Of a stretch of DNA of 64,000 bases, positions 26,458-35,925 are shown piece after piece. Each line of letters starts with the position of its first letter. Position 1 is the stretch's first letter. Made by a program: the position numbers and the translations under genes. The DNA is from Defluviitaleaceae bacterium. GTDB taxonomy: Bacteria > Bacillota > Clostridia > Lachnospirales > UBA5962. Where the stretch lies: NCBI GenBank assembly GCA_009779915.1, contig WRBA01000011.1:1-64000 (forward strand), read 5' to 3'. The notes below the pieces were generated by a model, which was not told the origin of the DNA, did not search any database, and saw nothing but the letters and a program-made list of their open reading frames with translations.

Positions 26458-26739
26458 CTAATTAACCATTGCCGCATCAAGACCTGCAGCTATTACCCTG
26501 TCTTTAAGAACAGGCGGGTATTCATCGGAATCATACCATTTATACAGAGAATCTTTATCGGGGAATTTCATAAGCACTAATCTCGGATAATCCCATTCTT
26601 CTGTTAAAACTCCAGGTTTCTTATCTACAACAAGATATTCTCCATTACATTTGTTAAAAATATTTTCATTATTTTCTAAATATTTTTGACATTCTTCCTC
26701 ATCACTTACACGAATATTGGCTATAAAGTAAACACTCAT
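26458..26739 (-). CDS. DUF1330-like small protein
   Basis: A 93-residue protein of the dimeric alpha/beta-barrel DUF1330 type: YFIANIRVSDEEECQKYLE, GEYLVVDKKPGVLTEEW, then PRLVLMKFPD and the WYDSDEYPPVLKDR segment. No enzymatic role is established for the family as I know it. It sits between the two PBP genes of the dcw operon, 27 bp after one and 56 bp before the other, an unusual passenger. The ribosome site is weak (AAAGG about 14 bases upstream). Confidence 0.85.
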   Translation of the reverse strand: MSVYFIANIRVSDEEECQKYLENNENIFNKCNGEYLVVDKKPGVLTEEWDYPRLVLMKFPDKDSLYKWYDSDEYPPVLKDRVIAAGLDAAMVN

Positions 26740-26766
26740 TTTAATAATTCTGCCTTTCTTTTATTC

Positions 26767-29112
26767 TTATTCTACAAAAATTAAAATTTCCGTCCATTCC
26801 TGAATTCTTATTTCATCACTTGGCAGCTGACTTGCTACTACTCGCACAGATGACCTTTCCTCTTCCGCCCCATCACCTGATCCTGTATTTTGCGTACCGG
26901 CTAAATTATCAACCATAACAGGTACCAAATTTACACTTCTTACAATTTCTCTTGCCTGTTCGGCACTCATTCCAACTACATTAGGCACTGTAGTAAGGGG
27001 TACCTCATCACCGCTCATACCTATTGTTAGATGAATTACACTGCCCCGGTCTACCCTGGTGCTTCCTGAGGGGAATTGAGCACGCACTACATCTCCGTTG
27101 CCTGATATATCATAGGTAAAGCCAAAGAAATTAAGACTGTTTGTTACTTCTGCAATACTTCTGCCTACATAGTCGGATATATACATAGTATTATCTATTA
27201 AAACTCTATTAAAAGCTTCCCGATCATGGGCTTCAATCTGCCTATTAGCTATTATAAAGTTTGTCATATCCCTTACCATTGGAAGGGTTTGGGCATTACC
27301 CAGTTCATAAATTTCAGGTAAGCTTATAACTGCCATTATGATAAATTGCGGGTTGTTTGCCGGAAAATAGTTTATAAGAGTCTCTACTACATCATTGTTG
27401 TCTGGATCTGATTTGTCCCCTTGCTCCCCTGTTCCGGTTTTCCCCCCTATTAGATAGCCCGGCACAGCTGAACGGCGTGCTGTGCCCCATTCTACAGCAT
27501 CAATCATAGCAGCTGCCATTAAATCTGAAGTTTCTCTCGAAATAACTTTTCGCGATATTGTAGGTGTGTTTTCATGTACAATATTACCATTTCCATCTAC
27601 TACTTGGGATACAACAAAAGGAACCATTAAATTGCCGCCATTTATAACACTTGAAAATGACGATAACATCTGCATGGAAGTTACATTAAAGCCCTGACCA
27701 ATAGAAGCCGCCGCAAGCTCTACCGGATTAAGCATTGAAAGAGAGTGAACCAATCTTTCTGTATTAGGCTCTCCGGGAATGTCTATACCCGTCGGTCTTC
27801 CTATGCCAAAATCCCTTTGAAAATTGTAATACCTTTCACGACCTAAACGGTGAGCCACCTCCATTGCGGCTGGATTACATGAATTTGCTAAAGCTTGTGC
27901 AAAGTTCTGCGGTCCATGGTCTCCATTAAACCAGCATCTGATAAAAGTACCATTTATATCTCTTCCGCCGCCGCAGAAAAATATATCAGTTTCGCTTATC
28001 ACTCCTGTTTCCAATGCGGCAGCAAAGACCAAAGGTTTAAATACCGACCCTGGTTCATAAGTATCAATAACGCTAAAATTACGGTTTATTTCAAACATTC
28101 TATCTATCCATGTTTCTTCAGGTTCTTGCATTATTCTGTCTCTTATACGTTCAGAATTTATACGCTCTACATTAAGAGGGTCGTTTAAGTCAAAAGAAGG
28201 GTATTCCGCCATAGCAAGAATTTCACCTGTATTAGGGTCGGCTACAATAAGTGCTGCAGTGGCTGCCTTTACAAGCCCGCCGTAATGGGTTACAAGTCTT
28301 TGGGCTTCTTGCTGTATCGCTAAATCTATTGTTGTAATAAGAGTGTAGCCCTCTATGGCTGCGGTTATATTTGTGGTTGGGTTGTTGTTATCATCAAATA
28401 CGCTGGACGCTCTGCCTGGCGTACCAACCAGTTCTCTATTATACCCTCTTTCCAAACCCCAAATACTGTCTCCTCGTATATATCCTATAAGAGATGCCGC
28501 AAGCACCCCTCCAGGATAATTTCTTACAGTATTCTCCCTAAAGTGAACATGATGTGCCCCTTCATCCATCATCCTTTGTTTGGTTGTTAAGTCAACATGC
28601 CTTGCAATAACTCTGTCTTGACTATTAGGATTGCCAAGGACTATCCCGCGAAGCTCTTCTATTGGGATTCCTAAGGCGTTATTGATTCTTCTATATATCT
28701 CCTCGGGATCTCCGGCACTTCCTGCTCTTATGCTTGTATCATTTTTTGCATTTAATATTCTATAAGGATCTATGAATATATCATAAACAGTAGTACTTAT
28801 AGCCAAGGCTTGTAAATTTCTGTTACGATCCAGTATCGTCCCTCTATTAGGTGTAATTATACGCTCACTGCCGCTATTATTTGTTATTCGCTGGGATATA
28901 GCCCTTTGGGTAAACTCCTCCCCATATACCACTTGAATATATGCTATCCGCACCAAAAGAAAAGCCAGTGATGAAACAATCAAAAAACCCATAAAGTTAA
29001 GTTTTATATTACGGTTTTTATTTTTATTGCCTCTTTCCTTCTCATTTGTCAGTGATGCTTTCTTTTTTCTTCGTCTTTCAAGTTCAGATTCATTGCTTCC
29101 TTGTCTTCTCAT
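26767..29112 (-). CDS. Class B penicillin-binding protein (FtsI/PBP2B-like), two PASTA domains
   Basis: A 781-residue septal-type transpeptidase. A Lys/Arg/Glu-rich cytoplasmic tail and one membrane segment (about 38-62) come first, then the dimerisation domain. The catalytic domain has EPGSVFKP (active serine), ANSCNPA and GGKTGTGEQ. Two PASTA domains lie at about 640-781 (YISDYVGRSIAEV and VPNVVGMSAEQAREI). Its place after ftsL matches PBP2B/FtsI, which crosslinks septal peptidoglycan with FtsW. The paralogous PBP lies just downstream, past the DUF1330 gene. Confidence 0.92.
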   Translation of the reverse strand: MRRQGSNESELERRRKKKASLTNEKERGNKNKNRNIKLNFMGFLIVSSLAFLLVRIAYIQVVYGEEFTQRAISQRITNNSGSERIITPNRGTILDRNRNLQALAISTTVYDIFIDPYRILNAKNDTSIRAGSAGDPEEIYRRINNALGIPIEELRGIVLGNPNSQDRVIARHVDLTTKQRMMDEGAHHVHFRENTVRNYPGGVLAASLIGYIRGDSIWGLERGYNRELVGTPGRASSVFDDNNNPTTNITAAIEGYTLITTIDLAIQQEAQRLVTHYGGLVKAATAALIVADPNTGEILAMAEYPSFDLNDPLNVERINSERIRDRIMQEPEETWIDRMFEINRNFSVIDTYEPGSVFKPLVFAAALETGVISETDIFFCGGGRDINGTFIRCWFNGDHGPQNFAQALANSCNPAAMEVAHRLGRERYYNFQRDFGIGRPTGIDIPGEPNTERLVHSLSMLNPVELAAASIGQGFNVTSMQMLSSFSSVINGGNLMVPFVVSQVVDGNGNIVHENTPTISRKVISRETSDLMAAAMIDAVEWGTARRSAVPGYLIGGKTGTGEQGDKSDPDNNDVVETLINYFPANNPQFIIMAVISLPEIYELGNAQTLPMVRDMTNFIIANRQIEAHDREAFNRVLIDNTMYISDYVGRSIAEVTNSLNFFGFTYDISGNGDVVRAQFPSGSTRVDRGSVIHLTIGMSGDEVPLTTVPNVVGMSAEQAREIVRSVNLVPVMVDNLAGTQNTGSGDGAEEERSSVRVVASQLPSDEIRIQEWTEILIFVE

Positions 29113-29119
29113 AAATATA

Positions 29120-29674
29120 TCAATCTCCTGTAAAGATATTTATAAGGTTAATTAAACCTGTTGATGCTGCCTGATAATTGGAATAATCCGCCTCTATATT
29201 CACTGTTTCCAAAGGCATTGTCATAAAATTTTGCCTTGGTATATTTATGTATCTTATTTGATGGATTTGAGGCTCGCTCATTCCAAGTCGCGATCTTGCA
29301 ACCCTCTCAACTTCTTCCATATCTATGCTTCCGGCGGCAAGTGCGCTAAGTTCACCTGTCCGCGACTGCGCCGCTTGAAGTTCACTTCTTAAGCTGCTGT
29401 TTGCTCTGCTTTGTGCGCCTGAAAAAGATATAGCCAACAGACTTACGCTTACTCCCATTGCAAGAAATCCTATTGCTAAAAACATAAGTATAGAAGGTCT
29501 TAAGGATTTATCCCTGGCATCTTCAGTAACAACCTTTCGTCCTCTTTGGCGAGATTTTTTAGGTCTTTTTACAACTACTTCTTCGGGCAGCATTTCAACT
29601 GCCGACGATGAGTTGTTGTAATGATTAGCATAATTATAATAGTTATATGATTGTCTTCGGCGAGGTTCTGCCAC
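29120..29674 (-). CDS. ftsL: FtsL-like cell division protein
   Basis: A 184-residue bitopic protein. The basic cytoplasmic N-terminus (about 1-78, with RPKKSRQRGRK) precedes one membrane segment (SILMFLAIGFLAMGVSVSLL) and a short extracytoplasmic coiled coil (about 105-140) ending in VERVARSRLGMSEP. That ending is typical of FtsL/DivIC-type divisome proteins. Assignment relies on this topology and on its position between rsmH and the pbp gene. The start is GTG with GGAGG upstream. Confidence 0.82.
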   Translation of the reverse strand: MAEPRRRQSYNYYNYANHYNNSSSAVEMLPEEVVVKRPKKSRQRGRKVVTEDARDKSLRPSILMFLAIGFLAMGVSVSLLAISFSGAQSRANSSLRSELQAAQSRTGELSALAAGSIDMEEVERVARSRLGMSEPQIHQIRYINIPRQNFMTMPLETVNIEADYSNYQAASTGLINLINIFTGD

Positions 29675-29699
29675 GATTATACCTCCTTGTACTGGTTCA

Positions 29700-30632
29700 T
29701 TACAATTTTTCGGCTATCCTTAGCTTGGCACTTCTTGAACGATGGTTTTTATCAAGCTCCTCTTCAGATGGAGTTATTGGCTTTTTAGTTATAATTTCTA
29801 TCTGAGCTTTATTGCTGCAAGCACACAATGGCAATCTTGGAGGACATGTACAAGGATTTTCAAGTCTTTTGAAAGTGTTTTTTACTATACGATCTTCTAA
29901 AGAATGAAAAGTTATAATACAAAGCCGTCCGCTTACTTCAAGTCTGTCTATAATATCAGCTATAGCCTGCTCTAAAACTTCAAGCTCTTTATTAACTTCA
30001 ATCCTTATACTCTGGAATGTACGTTTAGCCGGATGTGGTCCATCTTCCCGCGCTTTTTTAGGTATAGCACTTTTTATTATATTAACCAGCTGAAAGGTGG
30101 TTTCAATTGGATGCTCGCGCCTTTTCGCCGCTATAAACTCAGCAATACGCTTTGCCCAATTTTCCTCTCCATAGTTATATATAATCTCTGCAAGCCTATC
30201 TTCCGAATATGAATTTACTACTTCATAAGCTGTAAGCTTTTGCTTTTTATCCATCCTCATATCTAAAAGAGCGTCATGGTTATAAGAAAATCCCCGCTCC
30301 CCATCATCCAGTTGAAAAGATGAAACGCCTAAATCCAAAATCATTCCGCTTATTTTATCTATATACAACTCGTCCAATATAGAATGGATATTTGAAAAGT
30401 TATTTTTAATGAAATAAACATTGGGAAAACTTCCAAAAGCATCCTTAGAGTATGTATGGGCAAATTCGTCCTGGTCTATAGCTATAAGCTTTCCCTCAGG
30501 AGATAGCTTTTTTGCTATCATAAGACTATGCCCGCCGCCGCCCAGAGTACCGTCAGCATAATATCCATCCGGTTTTATATTTAAGCCATCTATTATTTCG
30601 CTCTGCAAAACAGATATATGATTGTATTGCAT
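29700..30632 (-). CDS. rsmH: 16S rRNA (cytosine1402-N4)-methyltransferase
   Basis: A 310-residue SAM-dependent methyltransferase acting on 16S rRNA C1402. Signatures are [10 protein letters not shown] (SAM binding), [37 protein letters not shown] and [13 protein letters not shown]. Length is standard. AGGAGG precedes the ATG. It is the second gene of the dcw operon after mraZ. Confidence 0.97.
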   Translation of the reverse strand: MQYNHISVLQSEIIDGLNIKPDGYYADGTLGGGGHSLMIAKKLSPEGKLIAIDQDEFAHTYSKDAFGSFPNVYFIKNNFSNIHSILDELYIDKISGMILDLGVSSFQLDDGERGFSYNHDALLDMRMDKKQKLTAYEVVNSYSEDRLAEIIYNYGEENWAKRIAEFIAAKRREHPIETTFQLVNIIKSAIPKKAREDGPHPAKRTFQSIRIEVNKELEVLEQAIADIIDRLEVSGRLCIITFHSLEDRIVKNTFKRLENPCTCPPRLPLCACSNKAQIEIITKKPITPSEEELDKNHRSRSAKLRIAEKL

Positions 30633-30662
30633 TATGTCCAGCCTCCTGTTGTATTGTCTGCA

Positions 30663-31109
30663 TTACTCCAACGCGCTTAATTCGTCAAAAATATCATCAT
30701 CTATTTCGTAGGTGTCAGGTCCTTCAAGCTGCCATCTCTCTTTACTCCATATTTCTATATAATCTTCCATTCCCACTGTTACGACCTCTTTGGTTATTCC
30801 AACAGCTTCCCTTAAATCCAAGGGTATCAGAAAGCGACCTTGTGGATCAGTCTCGCATGGATGAGAATTTGAGAAAAATTGCCTTCGTGCAATCACTACT
30901 TTTTTATTGAAAGTTGGCATCTTCGCAAATTTTTCCCTCATTTTATTCCACTCAGAGAGCGGGTAGAGAGTGATACATTTCTTATCTAGGCTTATGGCAA
31001 CAACAAAAGACGATCCAAGCTCTTCGCGAAACCGTGCCGGAACTATAAGTCTGCCTTTTGTGTCAAGACTATGAAAATTTTTGCCTAGAAGCTTTGTCTC
31101 AAAAGTCAT
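30663..31109 (-). CDS. mraZ: Transcriptional regulator MraZ
   Basis: About 148 residues from ATG 31109; an upstream in-frame GTG at 31130 lies inside the operator repeats. MraZ is an AbrB-like DNA-binding protein that forms rings and represses the dcw promoter. Both SpoVT/AbrB-type halves are visible: DTKGRLIVPARFREELG and DPQGRFLIPLDLREAVGI. It is the first gene of the dcw operon, and its own upstream region carries the expected repeat operator. Confidence 0.95.
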   Translation of the reverse strand: MTFETKLLGKNFHSLDTKGRLIVPARFREELGSSFVVAISLDKKCITLYPLSEWNKMREKFAKMPTFNKKVVIARRQFFSNSHPCETDPQGRFLIPLDLREAVGITKEVVTVGMEDYIEIWSKERWQLEGPDTYEIDDDIFDELSALE

Positions 31110-31116
31110 GATTTCA

Positions 31117-31160
31117 CCACTTCGCTCCACTTAATAACCACTTTCAACCATTACTAACCA
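31117..31160 (-). promoter_or_regulatory. MraZ operator: five TGG boxes at 10-11 bp spacing
   Basis: On the minus strand TGG triplets, mostly within GTGG or ATGG, occur at 31160, 31150, 31140, 31129 and 31119, i.e. 10, 10, 11 and 10 bp apart. MraZ is known to bind direct repeats with a G-rich core once per helical turn, so this is very probably its autoregulatory operator. It starts just downstream of the -10 box and reaches the mraZ ribosome site. Confidence 0.75.
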
Positions 31161-31161
31161 C

Positions 31162-31190
31162 ATTCTACCCCAAAGGATGAGTTTTGGCAA
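31162..31190 (-). promoter_or_regulatory. Promoter of the dcw operon (Pmra)
   Basis: On the minus strand TTGCCA (31190-31185), a 17-bp spacer and TAGAAT (31167-31162). The predicted start near 31155 falls inside the TGG repeat array, consistent with repression by MraZ. Confidence 0.65.
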
Positions 31191-31309
31191 TATTATTTAT
31201 ACGCAATTTTCTGTGAGTAGCTTGTCATTCTATGTAATTCTTTAAAATTTAATTTGTCGAAATTTGTAAATTTTTTAAATTTCTAAATTTTCTTTTATAA
31301 AAAGCGCAA

Positions 31310-31347
31310 CAAAAAAGCCAATGCTTGTATTTGCAGTACAAGCATTG
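31310..31347 (-). terminator. Terminator of the acidic membrane protein gene
   Basis: A perfect 11-bp stem, CAATGCTTGTA/TACAAGCATTG, with a 7-nt loop, followed on the minus strand by GC and six T residues. It lies about 100 bp after the stop at 31450 and separates that gene from the dcw promoter. Confidence 0.85.
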
Positions 31348-31449
31348 ACCTGAACGTTTGTTTTGTATTTGTTTTTTCTTCTTTTTGCTACAGCTTAGTT
31401 TGAAGTTTCTTAAGGTTTTATTAAGGCGTCTTCAATAAATTATTTTAAC

Positions 31450-33468
31450 TTACAGTAATATCCGCTCGAATATATGCACTCCACCTTCAAAGGTACCTGC
31501 GACTAAATAAGTCCGTACTTCTCCCCTTGCATAAATTTCAAATTCGGCTACAAACTGGCTGTCAAACCAATAATAGAATATAAGCTCAACCTGTTCCGCA
31601 CCATCGGCTCTAAGAAATTCCCCCGCTGCTGCGATAAACCTTTCATCATTTAGGGCACGGCGGTAAGCCACTCTTGTATCAATATCCATATTTGCCGCTA
31701 AATCACCCTGTCTGATTTGTACGCTGTTTAATCTAAGCTCGTGTATTGTAAGTCCTTCTATTTCATCAATATCCGCTATTCTGCGAGTGTCAAATAAAAT
31801 ATCCGCACCTATTGGTGCTGAGATAACATCACCTTCGATTTGATACATTCTCCCCAAAGAATCCCTTAGAGTAAGAACAGTTTCAAAATCTCCTTGAACT
31901 CTTTGACCGTCCGCATCTATAATATGAGCTACCACTACATATATTGGTCCCATCCTGCCCATTCTCTCAAGTGTAAGAGTATGTTCCCCAAGCATTATCA
32001 TCTGCTCAGTATAAGGTCTGTTTCGCATAAGCTCCCTGATGTTAATTATCATATTCGGCTCATAATGAAAGTGAAGACCTGCAAGGATTAAACCTAGAGC
32101 ACCTTCAACCCTGTTTGCAGCCGGAAATTCAACATTATATATAGTAGTTTCCTCATCTACCCTGTGAAATCTTAAGTCTCTGGCTGGTAATCGGCGCCCG
32201 CCTAAATCCAAGTGTACCTCATCAAAGCTTAAATTCCCATTGCCTCCGCGATGCAGCCCAAAAGTAATATTAGTTGTAGTATTAGAAAAATAAGCATTTT
32301 GAATATCTAATGTAAAATAATCATTTTCCACTAAAATACGTCTGCCGCCAATATGAATAACCGGCATGCTCCTTAGCCGCCCATCAAAACGGAAAGGAAA
32401 TTCATGTACAGTACCTGATGAAATCTCTTCAACAGAAAGCACTACCCCTGTTATCCCATTATCCAAAGGTTCAAACCTAAGACTTCTACCAAAATTATCT
32501 TCAACAAGAGAGCTTGGCAAAAGCCTGTATTCCTTATTATTGCTGTCTATAACTTTAATATTATACCTATCCCAGACTACATTGTATCTAAATCTAAATT
32601 CCGCAACCTTTTCGTTAACTACAATTTCAACAGGTTCAATAATATCCATCCTAAAAAGCACAGGCGTGGATGAAAGGAATATCGAACTTGAATTATTTGC
32701 CACTTGCCTTGCAAGCTCCGTCGGGGTTTCAACATTTCTTATAAGCTCATTTTCCCCAGCCGCCAGAGCATGCATTGTATTTAAAATTAAAAAGCCTGCA
32801 CCGCCAACTACTAAAATAGTCAGTAAAAGAAATACCATCAAAACATACGCAAAGGAAGGTCCTTTAAATGAGGGTAAAATAGCCCCTAACTTCTTAAACA
32901 GTCTTCTCTTGCCGGTTTCAAGCTCTTCATCGTTTTCATCTTCATCCGATTGCGAATTATCAGCTCCATTAACAAAACGTTCGTATTCACTTACTGTGTC
33001 CGAGTTTTCCGAAGCCTGGGCTTTGTCAAACGGATCATCGCGCTCAACCGTATCGTAAACAGAAACATCCTTTATAAACTCTATCTCATCTTCATCAAAA
33101 TCCGAATCAAAGTCCTGCAAATTGTCACCACTGCCAAGTTCGTTAAAATTAAAGTCAAGATCATTCAATTTTTCACTGGCAACAGCAGCGTCGTCAGAAT
33201 CAAGATCCTCATCATCGCCAAAATCAAAGTCAAGGTCTTCCAAGTTAATATTATCAATATCAAATTCGTCAAAATCAGTATCAGGACTTTCTGTAACAGC
33301 ATCATCTGCAACAGACTCTAATTCTGCCTCACCTAATATTTCCTCATCTTCAACCTGTTTCTCCTCATTCAAGCCAAGTCCCTCTAAAAGCTCAGCCATT
33401 TCATCATCATTAAGAATAGAGGCTAAATCGTCATCCATATCATCAAATTTAATCTTATCATCATCCAT
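31450..33468 (-). CDS. Single-pass membrane protein with acidic cytoplasmic domain
   Basis: About 672 residues from ATG 33468, preceded by AGGTGATAATC; a GTG three codons earlier is part of that ribosome site. The first 190 residues are extremely Asp/Glu-rich (DDDLASILNDDEMAELLEGL, repeated FDFGDDED-like runs) and probably disordered. A Lys/Arg-rich stretch (KRRLFKKLG) then leads to one membrane segment (about 208-232) and an extracytoplasmic beta-rich region of about 440 residues with no motif I recognise. Topology is N-in/C-out by the positive-inside rule. The location next to the dcw cluster hints at an envelope role, but no function can be assigned. Confidence 0.75.
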   Translation of the reverse strand: MDDDKIKFDDMDDDLASILNDDEMAELLEGLGLNEEKQVEDEEILGEAELESVADDAVTESPDTDFDEFDIDNINLEDLDFDFGDDEDLDSDDAAVASEKLNDLDFNFNELGSGDNLQDFDSDFDEDEIEFIKDVSVYDTVERDDPFDKAQASENSDTVSEYERFVNGADNSQSDEDENDEELETGKRRLFKKLGAILPSFKGPSFAYVLMVFLLLTILVVGGAGFLILNTMHALAAGENELIRNVETPTELARQVANNSSSIFLSSTPVLFRMDIIEPVEIVVNEKVAEFRFRYNVVWDRYNIKVIDSNNKEYRLLPSSLVEDNFGRSLRFEPLDNGITGVVLSVEEISSGTVHEFPFRFDGRLRSMPVIHIGGRRILVENDYFTLDIQNAYFSNTTTNITFGLHRGGNGNLSFDEVHLDLGGRRLPARDLRFHRVDEETTIYNVEFPAANRVEGALGLILAGLHFHYEPNMIINIRELMRNRPYTEQMIMLGEHTLTLERMGRMGPIYVVVAHIIDADGQRVQGDFETVLTLRDSLGRMYQIEGDVISAPIGADILFDTRRIADIDEIEGLTIHELRLNSVQIRQGDLAANMDIDTRVAYRRALNDERFIAAAGEFLRADGAEQVELIFYYWFDSQFVAEFEIYARGEVRTYLVAGTFEGGVHIFERILL

Positions 33469-33607
33469 GATTATCACCTGCCTGAATGTTTTTTCTACAC
33501 CAAAGTCAATACAAACTTACAAAATAGCATTATCTGAGTTTTTATCGACATTTCCAGGTTTTTTCTTAACAAATTAGCAGCTTTCCTAAGCCGGAAATAT
33601 ATGTAAA

Positions 33608-33721
33608 TTAAAATAATGCAAACACAAATGGAGCGATTACCGATAATAACATTACAAGTACAAGGAATATAGCAATTGCCGCCGCAATAATTCTTTTTTT
33701 ATCTTTTTTAGGCTTTCTCAT
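33608..33721 (-). CDS. Small membrane peptide, 37 aa
   Basis: A 37-residue frame with GGGAGAG just upstream of its ATG (33721). It begins MRKPKKDKKRII with a strongly basic tail, then a single hydrophobic helix (IIAAAIAIFLVLVMLL) and a short SVIAPFVFALF end. This is a classic small single-pass membrane protein. It lies about 140 bp before the acidic membrane protein gene, in the same direction. Family unknown to me. The clear ribosome site and amphitopic design support it as real. Confidence 0.65.
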   Translation of the reverse strand: MRKPKKDKKRIIAAAIAIFLVLVMLLSVIAPFVFALF

Positions 33722-33947
33722 AGTCACTCTCCCAAATTTCTTTATATTCATGTGTCCATTAAAAGTATATCATAGTTAATTTAAATACAAAAGCAGAAAA
33801 TTTATTAAGTATTATTTAAGCATTTGACGATAATAATTCATACATTATTAATGTAGAAATCAGACCGCTTCGCTAACCTGTTTTTGTCAAATTCTATGCC
33901 GAAAAGATGGCAGGACGCGGTTCTATTATATAAAATGGAGGTGTACT

Positions 33948-34616
33948 ATGCCAGACTTTGTCGCACGATATATGGGGCTTGCTTTATTTGTAATTTTTGC
34001 ATTTTGGTTTAAGTTTATTATAGGTCGTTCCGGTAAAAACCAAAAAAATAAAAAAGAAAAACTTATGACTGATGAGCGTGAGGCTAATTTTTCTCGCGTG
34101 CAAGAGATACCTGAGCATATGAAATATGCTCCCGATATTAGTAAGCTGCCTGTAAAGGAGTATTTAGGTGATGAGAAGTCTGACAAAGCTGCCACAATGC
34201 AAGAGCGAGCCTTAAAAGCTGCTGAATTGCCTATGCTGCGCCTCGACCCCCCTATGACAAACATCGACATTAAACGAGCTTTCGGAGCAACCAATTTGGA
34301 AACTATAACTGCCCGGGAGGAAAATTATGAGCAGTATACCCGCGCCCTTTCAAACTGGGCAGCAGAGCTTATAGCACTCGACAATTACGAAGATGCGGAA
34401 ATTATACTTAATATTTGTGTTGATATGAAAGCACTCTTTTTCCTGCCCTATTCTTTACTTTGTGATATATATGAAAAAACAGTAAATAAAGATGGTCTTT
34501 TAAATCTCCAAAATAAAATAAGTAATGTTGATATTATTAGAAATAATGAGTCATTATTTGGGAAAATTAATGAATATATTAGTATTAAATACTCCGCACT
34601 TAACCCTGATATGTAA
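33948..34616 (+). CDS. N-terminally anchored helical protein
   Basis: A 222-residue protein with one membrane segment near the N-terminus (YMGLALFVIFAFWFKFIIG, about 5-23), a basic Lys/Asn-rich linker, and a soluble mostly helical part. The C-terminal half (about 125-200) reads like one or two degenerate TPR-type helix pairs (LSNWAAELIALDNYEDAEII). TGGAGG precedes the ATG. It ends 17 bp before the glycosyltransferase start and is probably co-transcribed with it. Not recognised as a named family. Confidence 0.75.
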   Translation: MPDFVARYMGLALFVIFAFWFKFIIGRSGKNQKNKKEKLMTDEREANFSRVQEIPEHMKYAPDISKLPVKEYLGDEKSDKAATMQERALKAAELPMLRLDPPMTNIDIKRAFGATNLETITAREENYEQYTRALSNWAAELIALDNYEDAEIILNICVDMKALFFLPYSLLCDIYEKTVNKDGLLNLQNKISNVDIIRNNESLFGKINEYISIKYSALNPDM

Positions 34617-34633
34617 ATTTGGAGGCATTTGTA

Positions 34634-35839
34634 ATGAATATAGGGCTTTTTACTGACACTTATTTTCCTCAAATAAATGGTGTTGCAACCTCCACTAAAA
34701 TACTTGAGCATGAGCTTACTAATTTAGGGCATAAGGTTTATATTTTCACAACCACAGACCCAAAAGCCCCTAAAAACGAATCCGGCATATACAGATTACC
34801 AAGTATGCCTTTTACTTTCCTACCTTCTCATAGAATGACCTTTATTTATCCTCCCAGACTTTTGGCTAGAATGCGAAAATTTAACTTAGACATTATTCAT
34901 ACTCAAACCGAATTTCCAATCGGTATATTTGGTAAAATCGTTTCAACTATTCATAAAATTCCATCAGTTCACACATATCACACTATGTATGAGGATTATG
35001 TCCATTATATAGCTAATGGTCATCTTATCACTCCTAAAATGGCGGCAAGATATTCCCGTATTTTTTGCAATAAATCAAATGCTGTAATAGCCCCTGCGGA
35101 AAAAGCTAAGGCTTACCTTGAAGAAATTAGTGTAGTAAAGCCAATAAGTATAATCCCTACAGGTCTTGTTTTTGAACCCTTTAGCCGCGACAATTACTCA
35201 AAAGAGGAGCTTGAACATACTAAATTATCCTTAGGTATTAACCTATCAGACCCTGTAATAGTAAATGTGGGGCGTATTGCTCATGAAAAAAGTCTGGATA
35301 TTGTTATAAATCAAATGCCTTCTCTTCTTGAGAAAATACCAAATGCAAAGCTTTTGATTGTTGGTGACGGACCTAAGCGAACAGAGCTTACCGTGCTTTC
35401 CAAAAATTTGGGAATAGAAAATTCTGTTATTTTTGCCGGAGCAAAACCTTGGATCCAGATAGGTAAATATTATCAATTAGGTGATGTGTTTGTTTCAGCC
35501 AGCACCTCGGAAACCCAAGGTCTTACTTATATTGAAGCTATGGCTGCTAAAGTTGTTGTAGTTGCTAAAAAAGACCCAAGTATCAAAGATGTGATTATTA
35601 ATGGCTTTACCGGTTATTATTTTGAGAAAGATGAGGAACTTAGTTCTGTATTATATAAGGCTTTACTTTGCTCTAAGGAAAGAGAAAGGATATCAAACTC
35701 AGCATATAACCATATATCTCATATGTCCAGTAAAAATTTTGCAAAAAATGTTGAGGCTTTGTATATGGAAGTTTTGTCAAGTACAGGTTCAAAACCTCAT
35801 AGAAAATTTAAAAAAATCACCCTGAAAATCTTTAGATGA
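34634..35839 (+). CDS. GT4-family glycosyltransferase, diacylglycerol glucosyltransferase-like
   Basis: About 401 residues from ATG 34634, with GGAGG eight bases upstream. It is a GT-B fold retaining glycosyltransferase. The N-terminal acceptor domain starts MNIGLFTDTYFPQINGVAT, followed by HTQTEFPIG and HTYHTMYEDYVHY. The C-terminal nucleotide-sugar domain has NVGRIAHEKSLD, LLIVGDGPKR and the E-x7-E motif in SETQGLTYIEAMAAK. This pattern is closest to membrane glycolipid synthases such as diacylglycerol glucosyltransferases. The lipid acceptor is inferred. Confidence 0.85.
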   Translation: MNIGLFTDTYFPQINGVATSTKILEHELTNLGHKVYIFTTTDPKAPKNESGIYRLPSMPFTFLPSHRMTFIYPPRLLARMRKFNLDIIHTQTEFPIGIFGKIVSTIHKIPSVHTYHTMYEDYVHYIANGHLITPKMAARYSRIFCNKSNAVIAPAEKAKAYLEEISVVKPISIIPTGLVFEPFSRDNYSKEELEHTKLSLGINLSDPVIVNVGRIAHEKSLDIVINQMPSLLEKIPNAKLLIVGDGPKRTELTVLSKNLGIENSVIFAGAKPWIQIGKYYQLGDVFVSASTSETQGLTYIEAMAAKVVVVAKKDPSIKDVIINGFTGYYFEKDEELSSVLYKALLCSKERERISNSAYNHISHMSSKNFAKNVEALYMEVLSSTGSKPHRKFKKITLKIFR

Positions 35840-35925
35840 TTGATGATTGGAAATATTCGGAAAAATTGGAAAAGTTTGAGAGTTTCGCGTATTCGAAGAA
35901 GATGTATTTTGCAAATTATATAATT

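Noticed and set aside
32366-33058. 230-codon + strand frame opposite the acidic membrane protein gene
   Set aside because: Ser-rich composition is the complement of the Asp/Glu-rich coding strand; no start signal.
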